Below, one piece after another: positions 1 through 6,771 of a stretch of 21,153 bases of DNA. The DNA lies in contig JAFQPD010000049.1 of assembly GCA_017411945.1 (NCBI GenBank), positions 1-21,153 on the forward strand, in the 5' to 3' direction. This DNA is from Mailhella sp. GTDB lineage: Bacteria > Desulfobacterota > Desulfovibrionia > Desulfovibrionales > Desulfovibrionaceae. The stretch's first letter is position 1; each line of letters starts with the position of its first letter. The notes below the pieces were generated by a model. That model saw nothing but the letters and a program-made list of their open reading frames with translations. It was not told the origin of the DNA and made no database searches. The position numbers were made by a program, and so were the translations under genes.

Positions 1-30
1 TAACATACTTATAGCTTTAAGCTTTTTGGA

Positions 31-58
31 ACCACCAGCCTAGCTGGTGGTTTTCGTT
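31..58 (+). terminator. Rho-independent terminator of an upstream gene outside the window
   Basis: A perfect 9-bp stem (31-39 with 43-51) closed by a 3-nt loop is followed by a T-rich tract. It would end a plus-strand transcript that enters from beyond the left edge. No coding sequence for that transcript is visible here. Confidence 0.75.
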
Positions 59-61
59 TAA

Positions 62-106
62 CCAAAAAGTGAAGCCCCACAAGGCGTTATGAGCTTTGCG
101 GGGCTT
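62..106 (-). terminator. Terminator of the tRNA-Ile2 gene
   Basis: Arms 72-84 and 94-106 pair with one mismatch and one wobble. On the minus strand the hairpin is followed by a run of five T (63-67 read in reverse). It lies just downstream of the minus-strand tRNA. Confidence 0.75.
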
Positions 107-121
107 TCTGAGAATTTTTTC

Positions 122-197
122 TGGTGGACCCTGTAGGACTTGAACCTACGACAATCCGGTTATGAGCCGGGGGCTCTACCAACTGAGCTAAGGGTCC
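122..197 (-). tRNA. tRNA with CAT anticodon, probably tRNA-Ile2 (lysidine-modified)
   Basis: The minus strand folds into a complete 76-nt cloverleaf with an encoded CCA end. It has a 7-bp acceptor stem (GGACCCT with AGGGTCC), a D arm with AGCTCAGTTGG, anticodon loop CTCATAA (anticodon CAT) and a 5-bp T arm around TTCAAGT. CAT could mean elongator Met, initiator Met or Ile2. The C4-G69 and C5-G68 acceptor pairs and the general match to bacterial Ile2 favour the isoleucine tRNA, which TilS converts to read AUA. An initiator is unlikely because the first acceptor pair is intact and the anticodon stem lacks the three G-C pairs of initiators. Position 27-43 is a C/A mismatch. The call of a tRNA is secure; Ile2 over Met is inferred. 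Confidence 0.9.
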
Positions 198-208
198 ATC
201 GGCTGATG

Positions 209-237
209 AATATGCCTTGAATCTTCGGTTTTTGCAA
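209..237 (-). promoter_or_regulatory. Sigma-70 promoter of the tRNA-Ile2 gene
   Basis: On the minus strand, TTGCAA (232-237) and CATATT (209-214) are separated by 17 bases and lie just upstream of the tRNA. The elements were matched by eye. Confidence 0.5.
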
Positions 238-254
238 GCAGAAATATCGCATGC

Positions 255-290
255 AAAAGCCCCTGCCCGAAAAGAACGGACAGGGGCCTG
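255..290 (-). terminator. Terminator of the perR-rbr operon
   Basis: Arms 259-269 and 277-287 form a GC-rich stem with one mismatch. On the minus strand it is followed by TTTT (258-255). It lies about 40 bases beyond the rbr stop codon. Confidence 0.75.
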
Positions 291-326
291 CATTCTGATG
301 AGAATAAGGCCTATGGCCTCACTGGC

Positions 327-890
327 TTACATGCCCTGGAAGTGATCGCGAGGATGGGCGCAAGCGGGGCAGAGAGCGGGGGCTTCGGTGCCCACATGGG
401 TGAAGCCGCAGTTCTGGCAGCGCCACACGCGAGGTTCGGCGGACTTGAACACGGAGTCTTCTTCGATGGCCTTGGCAAAGGCGAGGAAGCGGCGTTCGTG
501 TTCCATTTCAGCGATGGCGATATTGCGCATGACAGCGGCGATGGCGGGGAAGCCTTCGGCGTCGGCGATATCGGCATAGGTGGGGTACATGTCGGAATGT
601 TCTTCGAACTCACCGTGGGCGGCGGCCTTCAGGTTGTCGAGGGTGGAGCCGATCACGCCGGCGGGGAAGCTGGCAGTGATCTCCACGTTGCCGCCTTCAA
701 GGAACTTGAACAGACGCTTGGCATGTTCCTTTTCCTGGCTGGCGATCTCTTCGAAAGCCTTGGCCATTTCCACATAGCCGTCCTTCTTGGCCTGAGAAGC
801 GAAGAAGGTGTAGCGGTTGCGGGCCTGGGATTCGCCGGCGAAAGCGGTGAGGATATTCTTTTCGGTCTGGGTACCTTTGAGGCTCTTCAT
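327..890 (-). CDS. rbr: Rubrerythrin (NADH-linked peroxide reductase)
   Basis: This 187-residue protein has an N-terminal ferritin-like four-helix domain and a C-terminal rubredoxin domain. The non-sulfur diiron ligands are at the positions known from Desulfovibrio rubrerythrin: E20, E53, H56, E94, E97, E128 and H131. The rubredoxin iron is held by C158, C161, C174 and C177. Members reduce hydrogen peroxide to water in the anaerobe cytoplasm, taking electrons through rubredoxin from an NAD(P)H oxidoreductase. The length and cysteine spacing are typical. A strong ribosome-binding site (AGGAGA) lies 6-8 bases before the ATG. The gene follows perR by 67 bases on the same strand, so it is probably co-transcribed and derepressed by peroxide. 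Nothing is truncated. Confidence 0.97.
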   Translation of the reverse strand: MKSLKGTQTEKNILTAFAGESQARNRYTFFASQAKKDGYVEMAKAFEEIASQEKEHAKRLFKFLEGGNVEITASFPAGVIGSTLDNLKAAAHGEFEEHSDMYPTYADIADAEGFPAIAAVMRNIAIAEMEHERRFLAFAKAIEEDSVFKSAEPRVWRCQNCGFTHVGTEAPALCPACAHPRDHFQGM

Positions 891-957
891 AATGATTCTC
901 CTGTGCGTTGCAGGTTAAGGGGCTTAGGGGGGCTGGCTGGGCTGAGGAGGGAAGGGG

Positions 958-1368
958 CTAGACAGCCTGACTGCCCTGGGCTTCAGCGGCGGCTCGGCAT
1001 TCATCGCAGATGCCGTCGTATTCGACGCGGACTGCGGTGACTGTGAAGCCGGGAACGCTGACATTGCTGCAGCTGGGGCTTTCTTCGGCGTCGAAGATAT
1101 CGCCTATGCGGCCGCAGACGCGGCATCTCACATGGCGGTGAGGCTCGATGCGGCCATCGTAGCGGCGCATGGAGCCAGCGGAGTCCAGCTTGAGCACTTC
1201 GCCCGTTTCCGTCAAGAGGTCTAGATTCCTGTAGACAGTACCAAGGCTGATGTGGGGCATACGGGCCTTCACGATGGTGTAAAGCTCATCCACCGTGGGG
1301 TGGGTATCCACCTTGCGCAGCTCTTCAAGTATCACTCTGCGCTGGTTGGTCATCCTAGTCTTTGGCAT
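958..1368 (-). CDS. perR: PerR-type peroxide-sensing Fur-family repressor
   Basis: This 136-residue protein has a winged-helix N-terminal domain (about 1-75) and a C-terminal dimerisation domain. The structural zinc cysteines are C82, C85, C121 and C124. The regulatory-metal ligands of Bacillus PerR (H37, D85, H91, H93, D104) all align with a constant offset of 14: H23, D71, H77, H79 and D90. Aspartate rather than glutamate at D90 is the feature linked to peroxide sensing in PerR. The start chosen is the ATG at 1368, behind AGGAG; a longer frame begins at 1431, inside the promoter and operator, and is unlikely. The gene is followed by rbr, an arrangement known in Desulfovibrio, and its own promoter carries a likely operator. 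Confidence 0.93.
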   Translation of the reverse strand: MPKTRMTNQRRVILEELRKVDTHPTVDELYTIVKARMPHISLGTVYRNLDLLTETGEVLKLDSAGSMRRYDGRIEPHRHVRCRVCGRIGDIFDAEESPSCSNVSVPGFTVTAVRVEYDGICDECRAAAEAQGSQAV

Positions 1369-1409
1369 CTTTTCTCCTGAAAGCTCAGTGTTCGTCTTCG
1401 TTGGAATGG

Positions 1410-1439
1410 AAATTAGCCTTATTGAGAACAATTGTCAAT
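1410..1439 (-). promoter_or_regulatory. perR-rbr promoter with overlapping PerR/Fur-type operator
   Basis: On the minus strand a perfect -35 TTGACA (1433-1438) and a -10 TAATTT (1410-1415) are 17 bases apart. A 19-bp imperfect palindrome at 1421-1439 (ATTGA...TCAAT, 14 of 19 positions symmetric) covers the -35 box and most of the spacer. Repressor bound there would block RNA polymerase, which fits autoregulation of perR and control of rbr. The surrounding DNA (about 1410-1510) is very AT-rich against a GC-rich background. Confidence 0.7.
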
Positions 1440-1536
1440 ATCAAATACGAATATTTTTTATTATTTTATTTTTATATTTAATTTCAATATGTTATATATT
1501 TATAAACCTCTCTCCTTAATAGGAATATCTTCTCAC

Positions 1537-1566
1537 TTGCCTTTCCTGGCCAGCGTATCCTATTTA
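1537..1566 (+). promoter_or_regulatory. Possible promoter of the S51 peptidase gene
   Basis: TTGCCT (1537-1542) and TATTTA (1561-1566) are 18 bases apart, and the gene starts 28 bases later. The -35 region shares a 15-base exact match (1533-1547) with the promoter region of the lipoprotein gene near 12701. Confidence 0.45.
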
Positions 1567-1594
1567 ATAAGGGTACATTCCTGAAGGAGCCCTC

Positions 1595-2329
1595 ATGATA
1601 ACCTTCCTCACCAGCAGTCCCACCGGCCCTCTGGACAACAGCCGCATGGTGGACGGCTTCGACGACAAGAACCGCCTCGTCATCAACCTGCGCCGCCGCT
1701 GGAAAGACGGATCGCGCTGCCTGCTCCTGCCTGCCGATCCCGACGACCCGGAGTTCAACGATATCATACGCGATGACATGACCCGCATCCTGAACTGGAG
1801 GGGCTTCCCCCATGCCTGCTTCGACGTCTGGGACTGCCGAAACAGCGCATTCCCACGGGAAGGACTGCTCGCCTACGACTTCATCCTTCTCGGCGGCGGC
1901 CATGTGCCCACACAGAACGCCTTTTTCCAGAAGGCTGGCTTGCGGGAGAAGATTCGAGATTTCAAAGGCATAGTTATGGGCATCAGCGCCGGCACCATGA
2001 ACTGTGCGGACATGGTCTATGCCCAGCCAGAACTTCCCGGCGAATCCATCGACCCGAACTATGTTCGCCATTTCGAGGGGCTGGGCCTCACCAGACTGAA
2101 CATACTCCCGCATTATCAGGCGGTGCGGAACTCCCGGCTCGACGGGAAACGCCTTTTCGAAGACATCACCTATGCCGACAGTATGGGGCACAGCTTCCTC
2201 GTCCTGCCGGACGGCTCTTATGTCCTTGGCGAGAACGGACACGAAACCCTCTACGGCGAAGCATGGCGCATCACGGACGGGCGCATAGAAAAAATATGCC
2301 GCGACGGCCAGACTCTCGCCCTGTACTGA
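1595..2329 (+). CDS. pepE: Peptidase family S51 protein (peptidase E-like)
   Basis: This 244-residue cytoplasmic protein has the class-I glutamine-amidotransferase-like fold of peptidase E and cyanophycinase. The nucleophile elbow is GISAGTMN with S131, after the strand ending in LLGGGH (about 98-103). H173 in ILPHYQ is a candidate catalytic histidine, and an acidic residue in the segment ending GEAWRI may complete the triad. Peptidase E cleaves dipeptides with N-terminal aspartate; whether this homologue keeps that specificity cannot be seen. The start at 1595 is supported by AAGGAG a few bases upstream. It is a single-gene unit with its own terminator, divergent from perR. Confidence 0.85.
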   Translation: MITFLTSSPTGPLDNSRMVDGFDDKNRLVINLRRRWKDGSRCLLLPADPDDPEFNDIIRDDMTRILNWRGFPHACFDVWDCRNSAFPREGLLAYDFILLGGGHVPTQNAFFQKAGLREKIRDFKGIVMGISAGTMNCADMVYAQPELPGESIDPNYVRHFEGLGLTRLNILPHYQAVRNSRLDGKRLFEDITYADSMGHSFLVLPDGSYVLGENGHETLYGEAWRITDGRIEKICRDGQTLALY

Positions 2330-2347
2330 AGCCCTCCTCCCAAACGC

Positions 2348-2382
2348 AGAAGAGCCCCCGACATCGGAGGCTCTTCTTTTTT
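2348..2382 (+). terminator. Terminator after the S51 peptidase gene
   Basis: A 9-bp stem (2348-2356 with 2369-2377) extended by two more GC pairs is followed by six T (2377-2382). It could also slow transcription from the convergent htrA gene, though the T tract in that direction is poor. Confidence 0.8.
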
Positions 2383-2400
2383 CAGGAAAGAACGTTCTGA

Positions 2401-3834
2401 CTACTTCTTCGCGGCAAGGTCCACAGTGAGGAAGAAGGTATCGCCGCGGCGGTTGATCTGGAGCATAATGGCGCCGCGCTTCTTGCCTTCATTCTTGAGG
2501 ATGTCGCCAAGCTGATCGGGCGTGGTCACAGGCTTGAGGTTGGCGGAAAGGATGACGTCGCCGGAACGCAGGCCGGCCTCAGCGGCGGGGCTGTCGCCCT
2601 TCACTTCCACGATGAGCAGGCCCTTCACGTCGCCCTTGATGCGCAGGGCGCGGGCATCTTCGGGAGTCAGGGGCTTGATGGCCACGCCAAGCCCGTCGGA
2701 CTCGCTCTGCTCAGCCTTGGCAGCTCCGCCCACATGGGAGGAGCGTTCACCCAGCTTCACCTTGAGCTTCATTTCTTCGCCGTCGCGCACGATAGTGAGC
2801 TCAGGCTTGGAATTGGGCTTGAGCCGGGCAACGGCGCGGGTAAGCTCGGAAGCATCGCCGATGCGGACGTCGCCCACGGCGATGACGACGTCGCCCGCAC
2901 GCAGGCCGGCCTTGGCGGCAGGTTCATCAGGCATGACGGAACCGATGAGCGCGCCCTTGGCATCCTTCAGGCCGAGAGCCTTGGCCATGTTCTCGTCCAC
3001 GTTCTGCACGGTCACGCCGAGCCAGCCTCTGCTGACGTTCTTGCTCTCGCGCAGTTCCTCGATGATCTGAGATGCCATGTTGCTGGGAATGGCGAAGCCT
3101 ATGCCCTGAGCGTTGGCGCGGATAGCAGTGTTGATGCCGATGACCTCGCCGGCCATGTTTAGCAGGGGGCCGCCGCTGTTGCCGGGGTTGATGGAAGCAT
3201 CGGTCTGCAGGAAGCTGTCGAAGGGGCCGGAATGCAGGTCACGCCCCTTCGCGCTGAGGATGCCGGCGGTCACAGTGCCGCTGTGGCCGAAGGGATTGCC
3301 GATGGCTATCACCCATTCGCCCACTTCGGCGGCGTCGGAATTGCCGAACTTCAGCACGGGCAGTTCCTTATCGGTGTCCACCTTGAGAAGGGCAAGGTCG
3401 GTCTCGGAGTCCGTGCCCACGATGCGGGCCTTGATGCCGGAACCTTTGGCGCCGTCGAAATTGATCATGACCTTGTCGGCATTCTCCACCACATGGCTGT
3501 TGGTGACGATATAGCCGTCCGAAGAAATGATGAAGCCGGTGCCCAGGGAAGTGCTCTTGCGCTTGGGAGCCCTGCGCTCAGGCTGCATGCGGCCGAAGGG
3601 CACGCCAAACTGCTCAAAGAAGCGTTCCATGCCGGGGATATCGAACATATCCATGACGGGGCTGGAAACTTCCCGCTCGGTGCTGATGTTCACCACGGCC
3701 GGGCCGGCCTTCTTCACCAGGGGAACGAAGTTAGGAAGTTCGGCCGCAGCTGCGGAAGTCGCCAGAAAGACCATGCCGGTGACGGCCAGTGCCGTTTTTT
3801 TCAGGAAGCCGTTCATCACGTTCATCATGCACAT
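2401..3834 (-). CDS. htrA: Periplasmic serine protease/chaperone, HtrA/DegP/MucD family
   Basis: This 477-residue protein begins with a Sec signal peptide: a basic start, a hydrophobic core at about 13-27, and an Ala-rich cleavage site near 28-31. The trypsin-like domain carries the triad H114 (TNSHVV), D146 (TDLALL) and S220 (GNSGGPL). Two PDZ domains follow (about 268-360 and 385-475). That makes it a full Do-type protease, which degrades or refolds damaged envelope proteins in the periplasm. Residues 57-97 form the regulatory LA-loop-like insert, rich in Met, Phe and basic residues. AAGGAG lies 6 bases before the first ATG; further ATG codons at residues 3, 4 and 7 are possible starts. The gene stands alone, between the converging peptidase gene and fmdB. 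Confidence 0.95.
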   Translation of the reverse strand: MCMMNVMNGFLKKTALAVTGMVFLATSAAAAELPNFVPLVKKAGPAVVNISTEREVSSPVMDMFDIPGMERFFEQFGVPFGRMQPERRAPKRKSTSLGTGFIISSDGYIVTNSHVVENADKVMINFDGAKGSGIKARIVGTDSETDLALLKVDTDKELPVLKFGNSDAAEVGEWVIAIGNPFGHSGTVTAGILSAKGRDLHSGPFDSFLQTDASINPGNSGGPLLNMAGEVIGINTAIRANAQGIGFAIPSNMASQIIEELRESKNVSRGWLGVTVQNVDENMAKALGLKDAKGALIGSVMPDEPAAKAGLRAGDVVIAVGDVRIGDASELTRAVARLKPNSKPELTIVRDGEEMKLKVKLGERSSHVGGAAKAEQSESDGLGVAIKPLTPEDARALRIKGDVKGLLIVEVKGDSPAAEAGLRSGDVILSANLKPVTTPDQLGDILKNEGKKRGAIMLQINRRGDTFFLTVDLAAKK

Positions 3835-3892
3835 AACGGAACTCCTTGCAGAAGGGATTGCGCGGCGAAAACGCCGTTTTCAGGGTGCAGGA

Positions 3893-3907
3893 AAGGGAGA
3901 CTCCCTT
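3893..3907 (-). promoter_or_regulatory. 15-bp inverted repeat in the htrA upstream region
   Basis: AAGGGAG and CTCCCTT flank a single base in the 141-bp gap between fmdB and htrA. On the minus strand it directly follows a weak -10-like TATGAA with TTGGCG 18 bases upstream, so it could be an operator at the transcript start. A second small hairpin, CGGCG-AAAA-CGCCG, lies at 3863-3876 in the leader. The function is unknown. Confidence 0.3.
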
Positions 3908-3976
3908 GTTTCATACAATGGGAATCGCTTGCGCGCCAATTGTAAAAATGTCTACGCGGCGCGATATCAGGAAACT

Positions 3977-4255
3977 CTATTCCGCGCTTCCGCCGGCATT
4001 GCCTCCCGAGCTCCCGCAGGAGCCGCAGTTGCCGTGGCAGGGGGCGTTGCGGTTGAGGCGCTTATCGTTCATCCATGCCGGGCGCGGACCTATCTTGAAG
4101 GGGAAGGCTCCGGTAGCAAGGGGGCTGGGAGCAGACACAAGGCGGGCCGTCTCCTCGGAACCGCACTTGGGGCAGACGACGACATCGTCATCGTCGAAAG
4201 CCAGCTCTTCGAAGGTATGCTGGCATGTTCTGCATTCAAAGTCATAAAGCGGCAT
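3977..4255 (-). CDS. FmdB-family zinc-ribbon protein
   Basis: This small protein (92 residues) opens with MPLYDFEC, the standard start of FmdB/CxxC_CxxC_SSSS zinc ribbons. The zinc ligands are C8, C11, C28 and C31. The family was named after a putative regulator of formamidase genes; its biochemical role is not settled. The C-terminal tail is unusual, with C73, C77 and C80 in a Gly/Ser-rich context that could bind another metal. The ATG at 4255 is preceded by GAGGAG and gives the canonical N-terminus; a longer frame starting at 4387 would run through the promoter and is rejected. It lies between tilS and htrA on the same strand but has its own promoter. Confidence 0.85.
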   Translation of the reverse strand: MPLYDFECRTCQHTFEELAFDDDDVVVCPKCGSEETARLVSAPSPLATGAFPFKIGPRPAWMNDKRLNRNAPCHGNCGSCGSSGGNAGGSAE

Positions 4256-4305
4256 GGTCGAACTCCTCACGCGAAACTGGAAAGCCGGGCTTTTTCTCTG
4301 TTCGT

Positions 4306-4333
4306 CAGATAGGTCTCTTATACCATCTGTCAA
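4306..4333 (-). promoter_or_regulatory. Promoter of the FmdB-family gene
   Basis: On the minus strand a perfect TTGACA (4328-4333) and TATCTG (4306-4311) are 16 bases apart, about 50 bases before the start codon. The rest of the 261-bp gap (4256-4516) holds the tilS terminator and otherwise AT-rich DNA with no supported gene. Confidence 0.5.
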
Positions 4334-4425
4334 AATTAAGGCAAAAGCTCCATTTTGGGCAAAAATGCGCCCCGCAATGTTTCGCAAGAATTTTTTATTC
4401 AGTGAATACTATAGGTTGAACAGGC

Positions 4426-4468
4426 AAAAACAGGACTTCTTCGGCATTTGCGCGGCAAAATCCTGTTT
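4426..4468 (-). terminator. Terminator of the yhhQ-queF-tilS operon
   Basis: Outer arms 4428-4435 and 4461-4468 pair over 8 bp, and an inner 5-bp stem (4447-4451 with 4455-4459) sits in the loop. On the minus strand the hairpin runs into a T tract (4430-4426). It lies about 50 bases after the tilS stop. Confidence 0.6.
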
Positions 4469-4516
4469 CTTGCATAGTCTTACAAAGAATGTACAGCGAT
4501 GAAAGACTGGCGGCCC

Positions 4517-5536
4517 TCACCGGCCCGGAGACAGGAAGAACAGTATCCCGCGGGCCGTGACTTCCGCCTTGAGCCACCCGGCAAAGGAAAAGCGGCGCGG
4601 GAAGCGGCGGTTCTGCCATGCGTCATCCATGTTTTCCAGCGTGTCGGTCCGGGCCTGCCCTCGCTCCATGCGTTTCACGGCTTCTGCCATGACGCGCATG
4701 CGGCCCATGCGGCTCAGGCCGTCCAAGGCGGAGGAGGAAATGCGTATCCTGCGCTCATCACCTTCCCCCTGCACTTCCAGAGTGTTTTCGAGGCGGCCCT
4801 CCCACCAGCGTTCGTCCTCTCGGGCATTGCGCCACAGGCGGCGCACGCCTTCATTGAAGGAAGGGTTCTCCGCCAGCAGGAGCGGCATGATATCGTTGCG
4901 CACGCGGTTGCGCTTCCATTCGCGGCTCTGATTGCTGGAGTCTTCCACCCAGTCCACGCCAAGCCGTTCCAGCATGCCCGTCAGCTGCTCCTTGTCCAGC
5001 ATGAGCAGGGGGCGAAGTATGTGCCTGCCTGCACGATGCGGGGCTGGAGCTTCCTCCACCACGGCACGCATGCCGCCGAGGCCAGGCCAGGCCGCCCCGC
5101 GGGTGAGGCGCATAATGACATCCTCGGCAAGGTCGCCGCTGTGATGCGCGGTGACGACCCACGAGGCATCTATGCTAGCCCGGCATTCTTCAAGAAAAGC
5201 GTAGCGGGCGCGGCGTCCGGCCTCTTCTATGCCGCAGCCCCAATCTTCGGCAAGGGCATGAACGTCCTCCCGCTTCGTGTGGAAGGGCACGCCTAGCTTT
5301 TCGCAGAAGGAGCGGGCGGCCTCGGCTTCAGCCCGGCTCTCTTCGCGCAGGCCGTGGTCGAGATGTGCGGCATGGATATCCATGCCCAGCTGGCCACGCA
5401 AGGCGCAGGCCAGCACCAGAAGGGCCGTGGAGTCCGCGCCGCCGGAAAAGGCCGCCAGAAGACGCGCTCCGTGCAGGCCGGGCTTCCCGGCCAGCTGAAG
5501 CTCTTCTTCGGCAAAACGCACGGTCTCGAGGGCCAT
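4517..5536 (-). CDS. tilS: tRNA(Ile)-lysidine synthase
   Basis: TilS ligates lysine to C34 of the CAT-anticodon tRNA-Ile2 using ATP, so that it reads AUA and is charged with isoleucine. The PP-loop motif FSGGADST is at about residues 29-36 of the chosen frame, followed by HLDHGLR and the RNDIMPLL region typical of TilS. Length (339 residues) fits the shorter TilS class. The start at 5536 is preferred because GAAGGA lies 7 bases upstream; the longer alternative at 5590 (357 residues) has no clear ribosome-binding site. The gene follows queF closely, and the likely substrate tRNA is encoded at 122-197. It is essential in most bacteria. Confidence 0.93.
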   Translation of the reverse strand: MALETVRFAEEELQLAGKPGLHGARLLAAFSGGADSTALLVLACALRGQLGMDIHAAHLDHGLREESRAEAEAARSFCEKLGVPFHTKREDVHALAEDWGCGIEEAGRRARYAFLEECRASIDASWVVTAHHSGDLAEDVIMRLTRGAAWPGLGGMRAVVEEAPAPHRAGRHILRPLLMLDKEQLTGMLERLGVDWVEDSSNQSREWKRNRVRNDIMPLLLAENPSFNEGVRRLWRNAREDERWWEGRLENTLEVQGEGDERRIRISSSALDGLSRMGRMRVMAEAVKRMERGQARTDTLENMDDAWQNRRFPRRFSFAGWLKAEVTARGILFFLSPGR

Positions 5537-5603
5537 GCGGGCGTCCTTCGGCGCAAGATCGTTCAAACAGAAAGAGGGAGAAAGGAGCATGGCATACCCG
5601 GGC

Positions 5604-6074
5604 TCAGCCCTGAAGGTCGTGGTTCATGAGGCGGTATTCGGCCATCTTCTCATACTTGGTGCCTGGGCGGCCGTAGTTGCAGTAGGGCCATATGGCAATG
5701 CCGCCGCGAGGCGTGAAGATGCCCGTCACCTCGATGTAGCGCGGATCCATGAGGCGGATGAGGTCTTTCATGATGATGTTCACGCAGTCCTCATGGAAGT
5801 CGCCGTGGTCGCGGAAGCTGAACAGATAGAGCTTGAGGCTCTTGCTCTCCACCATCTTGATATCGGGGATATACTGGATGCGTATCTCGGCGAAGTCCGG
5901 CTGGCCGGTGATGGGGCAGAGGCTGGTGAACTCAGGGCAGTTGAAGTGCACCCAGTAGTCATGCTCCGGATGCCTATTCTCGAAGGCTTCCAGAACTTCG
6001 GGAGCGTAGTCCTTGCGGTATTCGGTCTGGCGGCTGCCAAGATGGGTGAGGGGATCGAGAGTACGGTCGGCCAT
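5604..6074 (-). CDS. queF: NADPH-dependent 7-cyano-7-deazaguanine (preQ0) reductase
   Basis: QueF reduces preQ0 to preQ1, the last free-base step of queuosine synthesis. At 156 residues it is the short unimodal type. The thioimide-forming cysteine is C53 (SLCPITGQPD) with D60. The QueF signature VESKSLKLYLFSFR (about 75-88) and the pair H94/E95 are present. These sit two residues below the Bacillus QueF positions (C55, D62, H96, E97). AGGAG precedes the ATG. The gene follows yhhQ by 8 bases and leads into tilS, so it belongs to one tRNA-modification operon, probably controlled by the riboswitch candidate ahead of yhhQ. No queC, queD or queE lies in the window. Confidence 0.96.
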   Translation of the reverse strand: MADRTLDPLTHLGSRQTEYRKDYAPEVLEAFENRHPEHDYWVHFNCPEFTSLCPITGQPDFAEIRIQYIPDIKMVESKSLKLYLFSFRDHGDFHEDCVNIIMKDLIRLMDPRYIEVTGIFTPRGGIAIWPYCNYGRPGTKYEKMAEYRLMNHDLQG

Positions 6075-6082
6075 GGCAGCTC

Positions 6083-6769
6083 CTATCCGAGATCGCCTAT
6101 TTTAAGAGGATTGTAGGAAATATTCTCGTCGAAAACGTCCACGCCTTCCACGCACTTCACATAGTTCACCACTCGGCGGGTGAGCGGAAGCACGGCTATC
6201 TCGTACATCACCTTGAGCAGGACCTCGCCCACAAGAACGATGAGCATCTCCTTCATGGGAAGAAGGCCGAAATAGGCGCAGGGGAAGAAGATGAGCGAAT
6301 CCACGCCCTCGCCCAGAAGGGTGGAAACAACGGCGCGCAGAGAAAAGTGCCGCCCTTTTGAGGCCAGCTTCATGCGGCTCATCACATAGGCGTTCACCAG
6401 AGAGCCGGCAAGGAAGGCGATGAAGCTAGCCGCGGCAAGGCGAGGGGCAAGCCCGAAAATATAGTCGAAGTGGGGAGCCCCTTCCCAGTGGGGAGAAGGC
6501 GGAAGGAGCACGGCCAGCTGGAACACCGCCATGACGAGAAAGTTGATGGCGAAGCCCGTCCAGATGATGAAGCGCGCCTTGCGGTAGCCCCAGACCTCGG
6601 CGATGCAGTCGTTCAGGATGTAGGAGACAGGAAAAAGGAGAACTGCCGCAGAAAGCGTGATGTTGCCAACCACGAAAATCTTCGCGGCCATGAGGTTGGA
6701 AACGATGAGACAGGTGCAGAACAGTATGCCCAGCAGCATGAAGGCCGAAGAAACGGAAGTGTTTTTCAT
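6083..6769 (-). CDS. yhhQ: Queuosine precursor transporter, YhhQ/VUT family
   Basis: This 228-residue inner-membrane protein has about six hydrophobic segments (near 10-30, 38-56, 70-91, 108-130, 145-175 and 180-200). Family signatures are SNLMAAKIF near the first segment, the polar LNDCIAEVWGYRKAR loop, and LLGEGVDSLIFFP. YhhQ proteins import preQ0, preQ1 or related 7-deazaguanines by an energy-coupling-factor-independent route. It is first in an operon with queF and tilS, so the cell seems able both to make and to salvage precursor. No good Shine-Dalgarno precedes the ATG; instead a pseudoknot candidate ends 2 bases before it. Which base is carried cannot be told from sequence. Confidence 0.93.
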   Translation of the reverse strand: MKNTSVSSAFMLLGILFCTCLIVSNLMAAKIFVVGNITLSAAVLLFPVSYILNDCIAEVWGYRKARFIIWTGFAINFLVMAVFQLAVLLPPSPHWEGAPHFDYIFGLAPRLAAASFIAFLAGSLVNAYVMSRMKLASKGRHFSLRAVVSTLLGEGVDSLIFFPCAYFGLLPMKEMLIVLVGEVLLKVMYEIAVLPLTRRVVNYVKCVEGVDVFDENISYNPLKIGDLG

Positions 6770-6771
6770 AT

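Noticed and set aside
87..293. 68-codon minus-strand frame at the left end
   Set aside because: It runs through the tRNA and two terminators.
1484..2242. 252-codon minus-strand frame opposite the S51 peptidase
   Set aside because: It is an antisense shadow of a gene with an intact GISAG nucleophile motif and a good start signal.
3908..3945. Sigma-32-like CCCAT box upstream of htrA
   Set aside because: No CTTGAA-type -35 element at a suitable distance.
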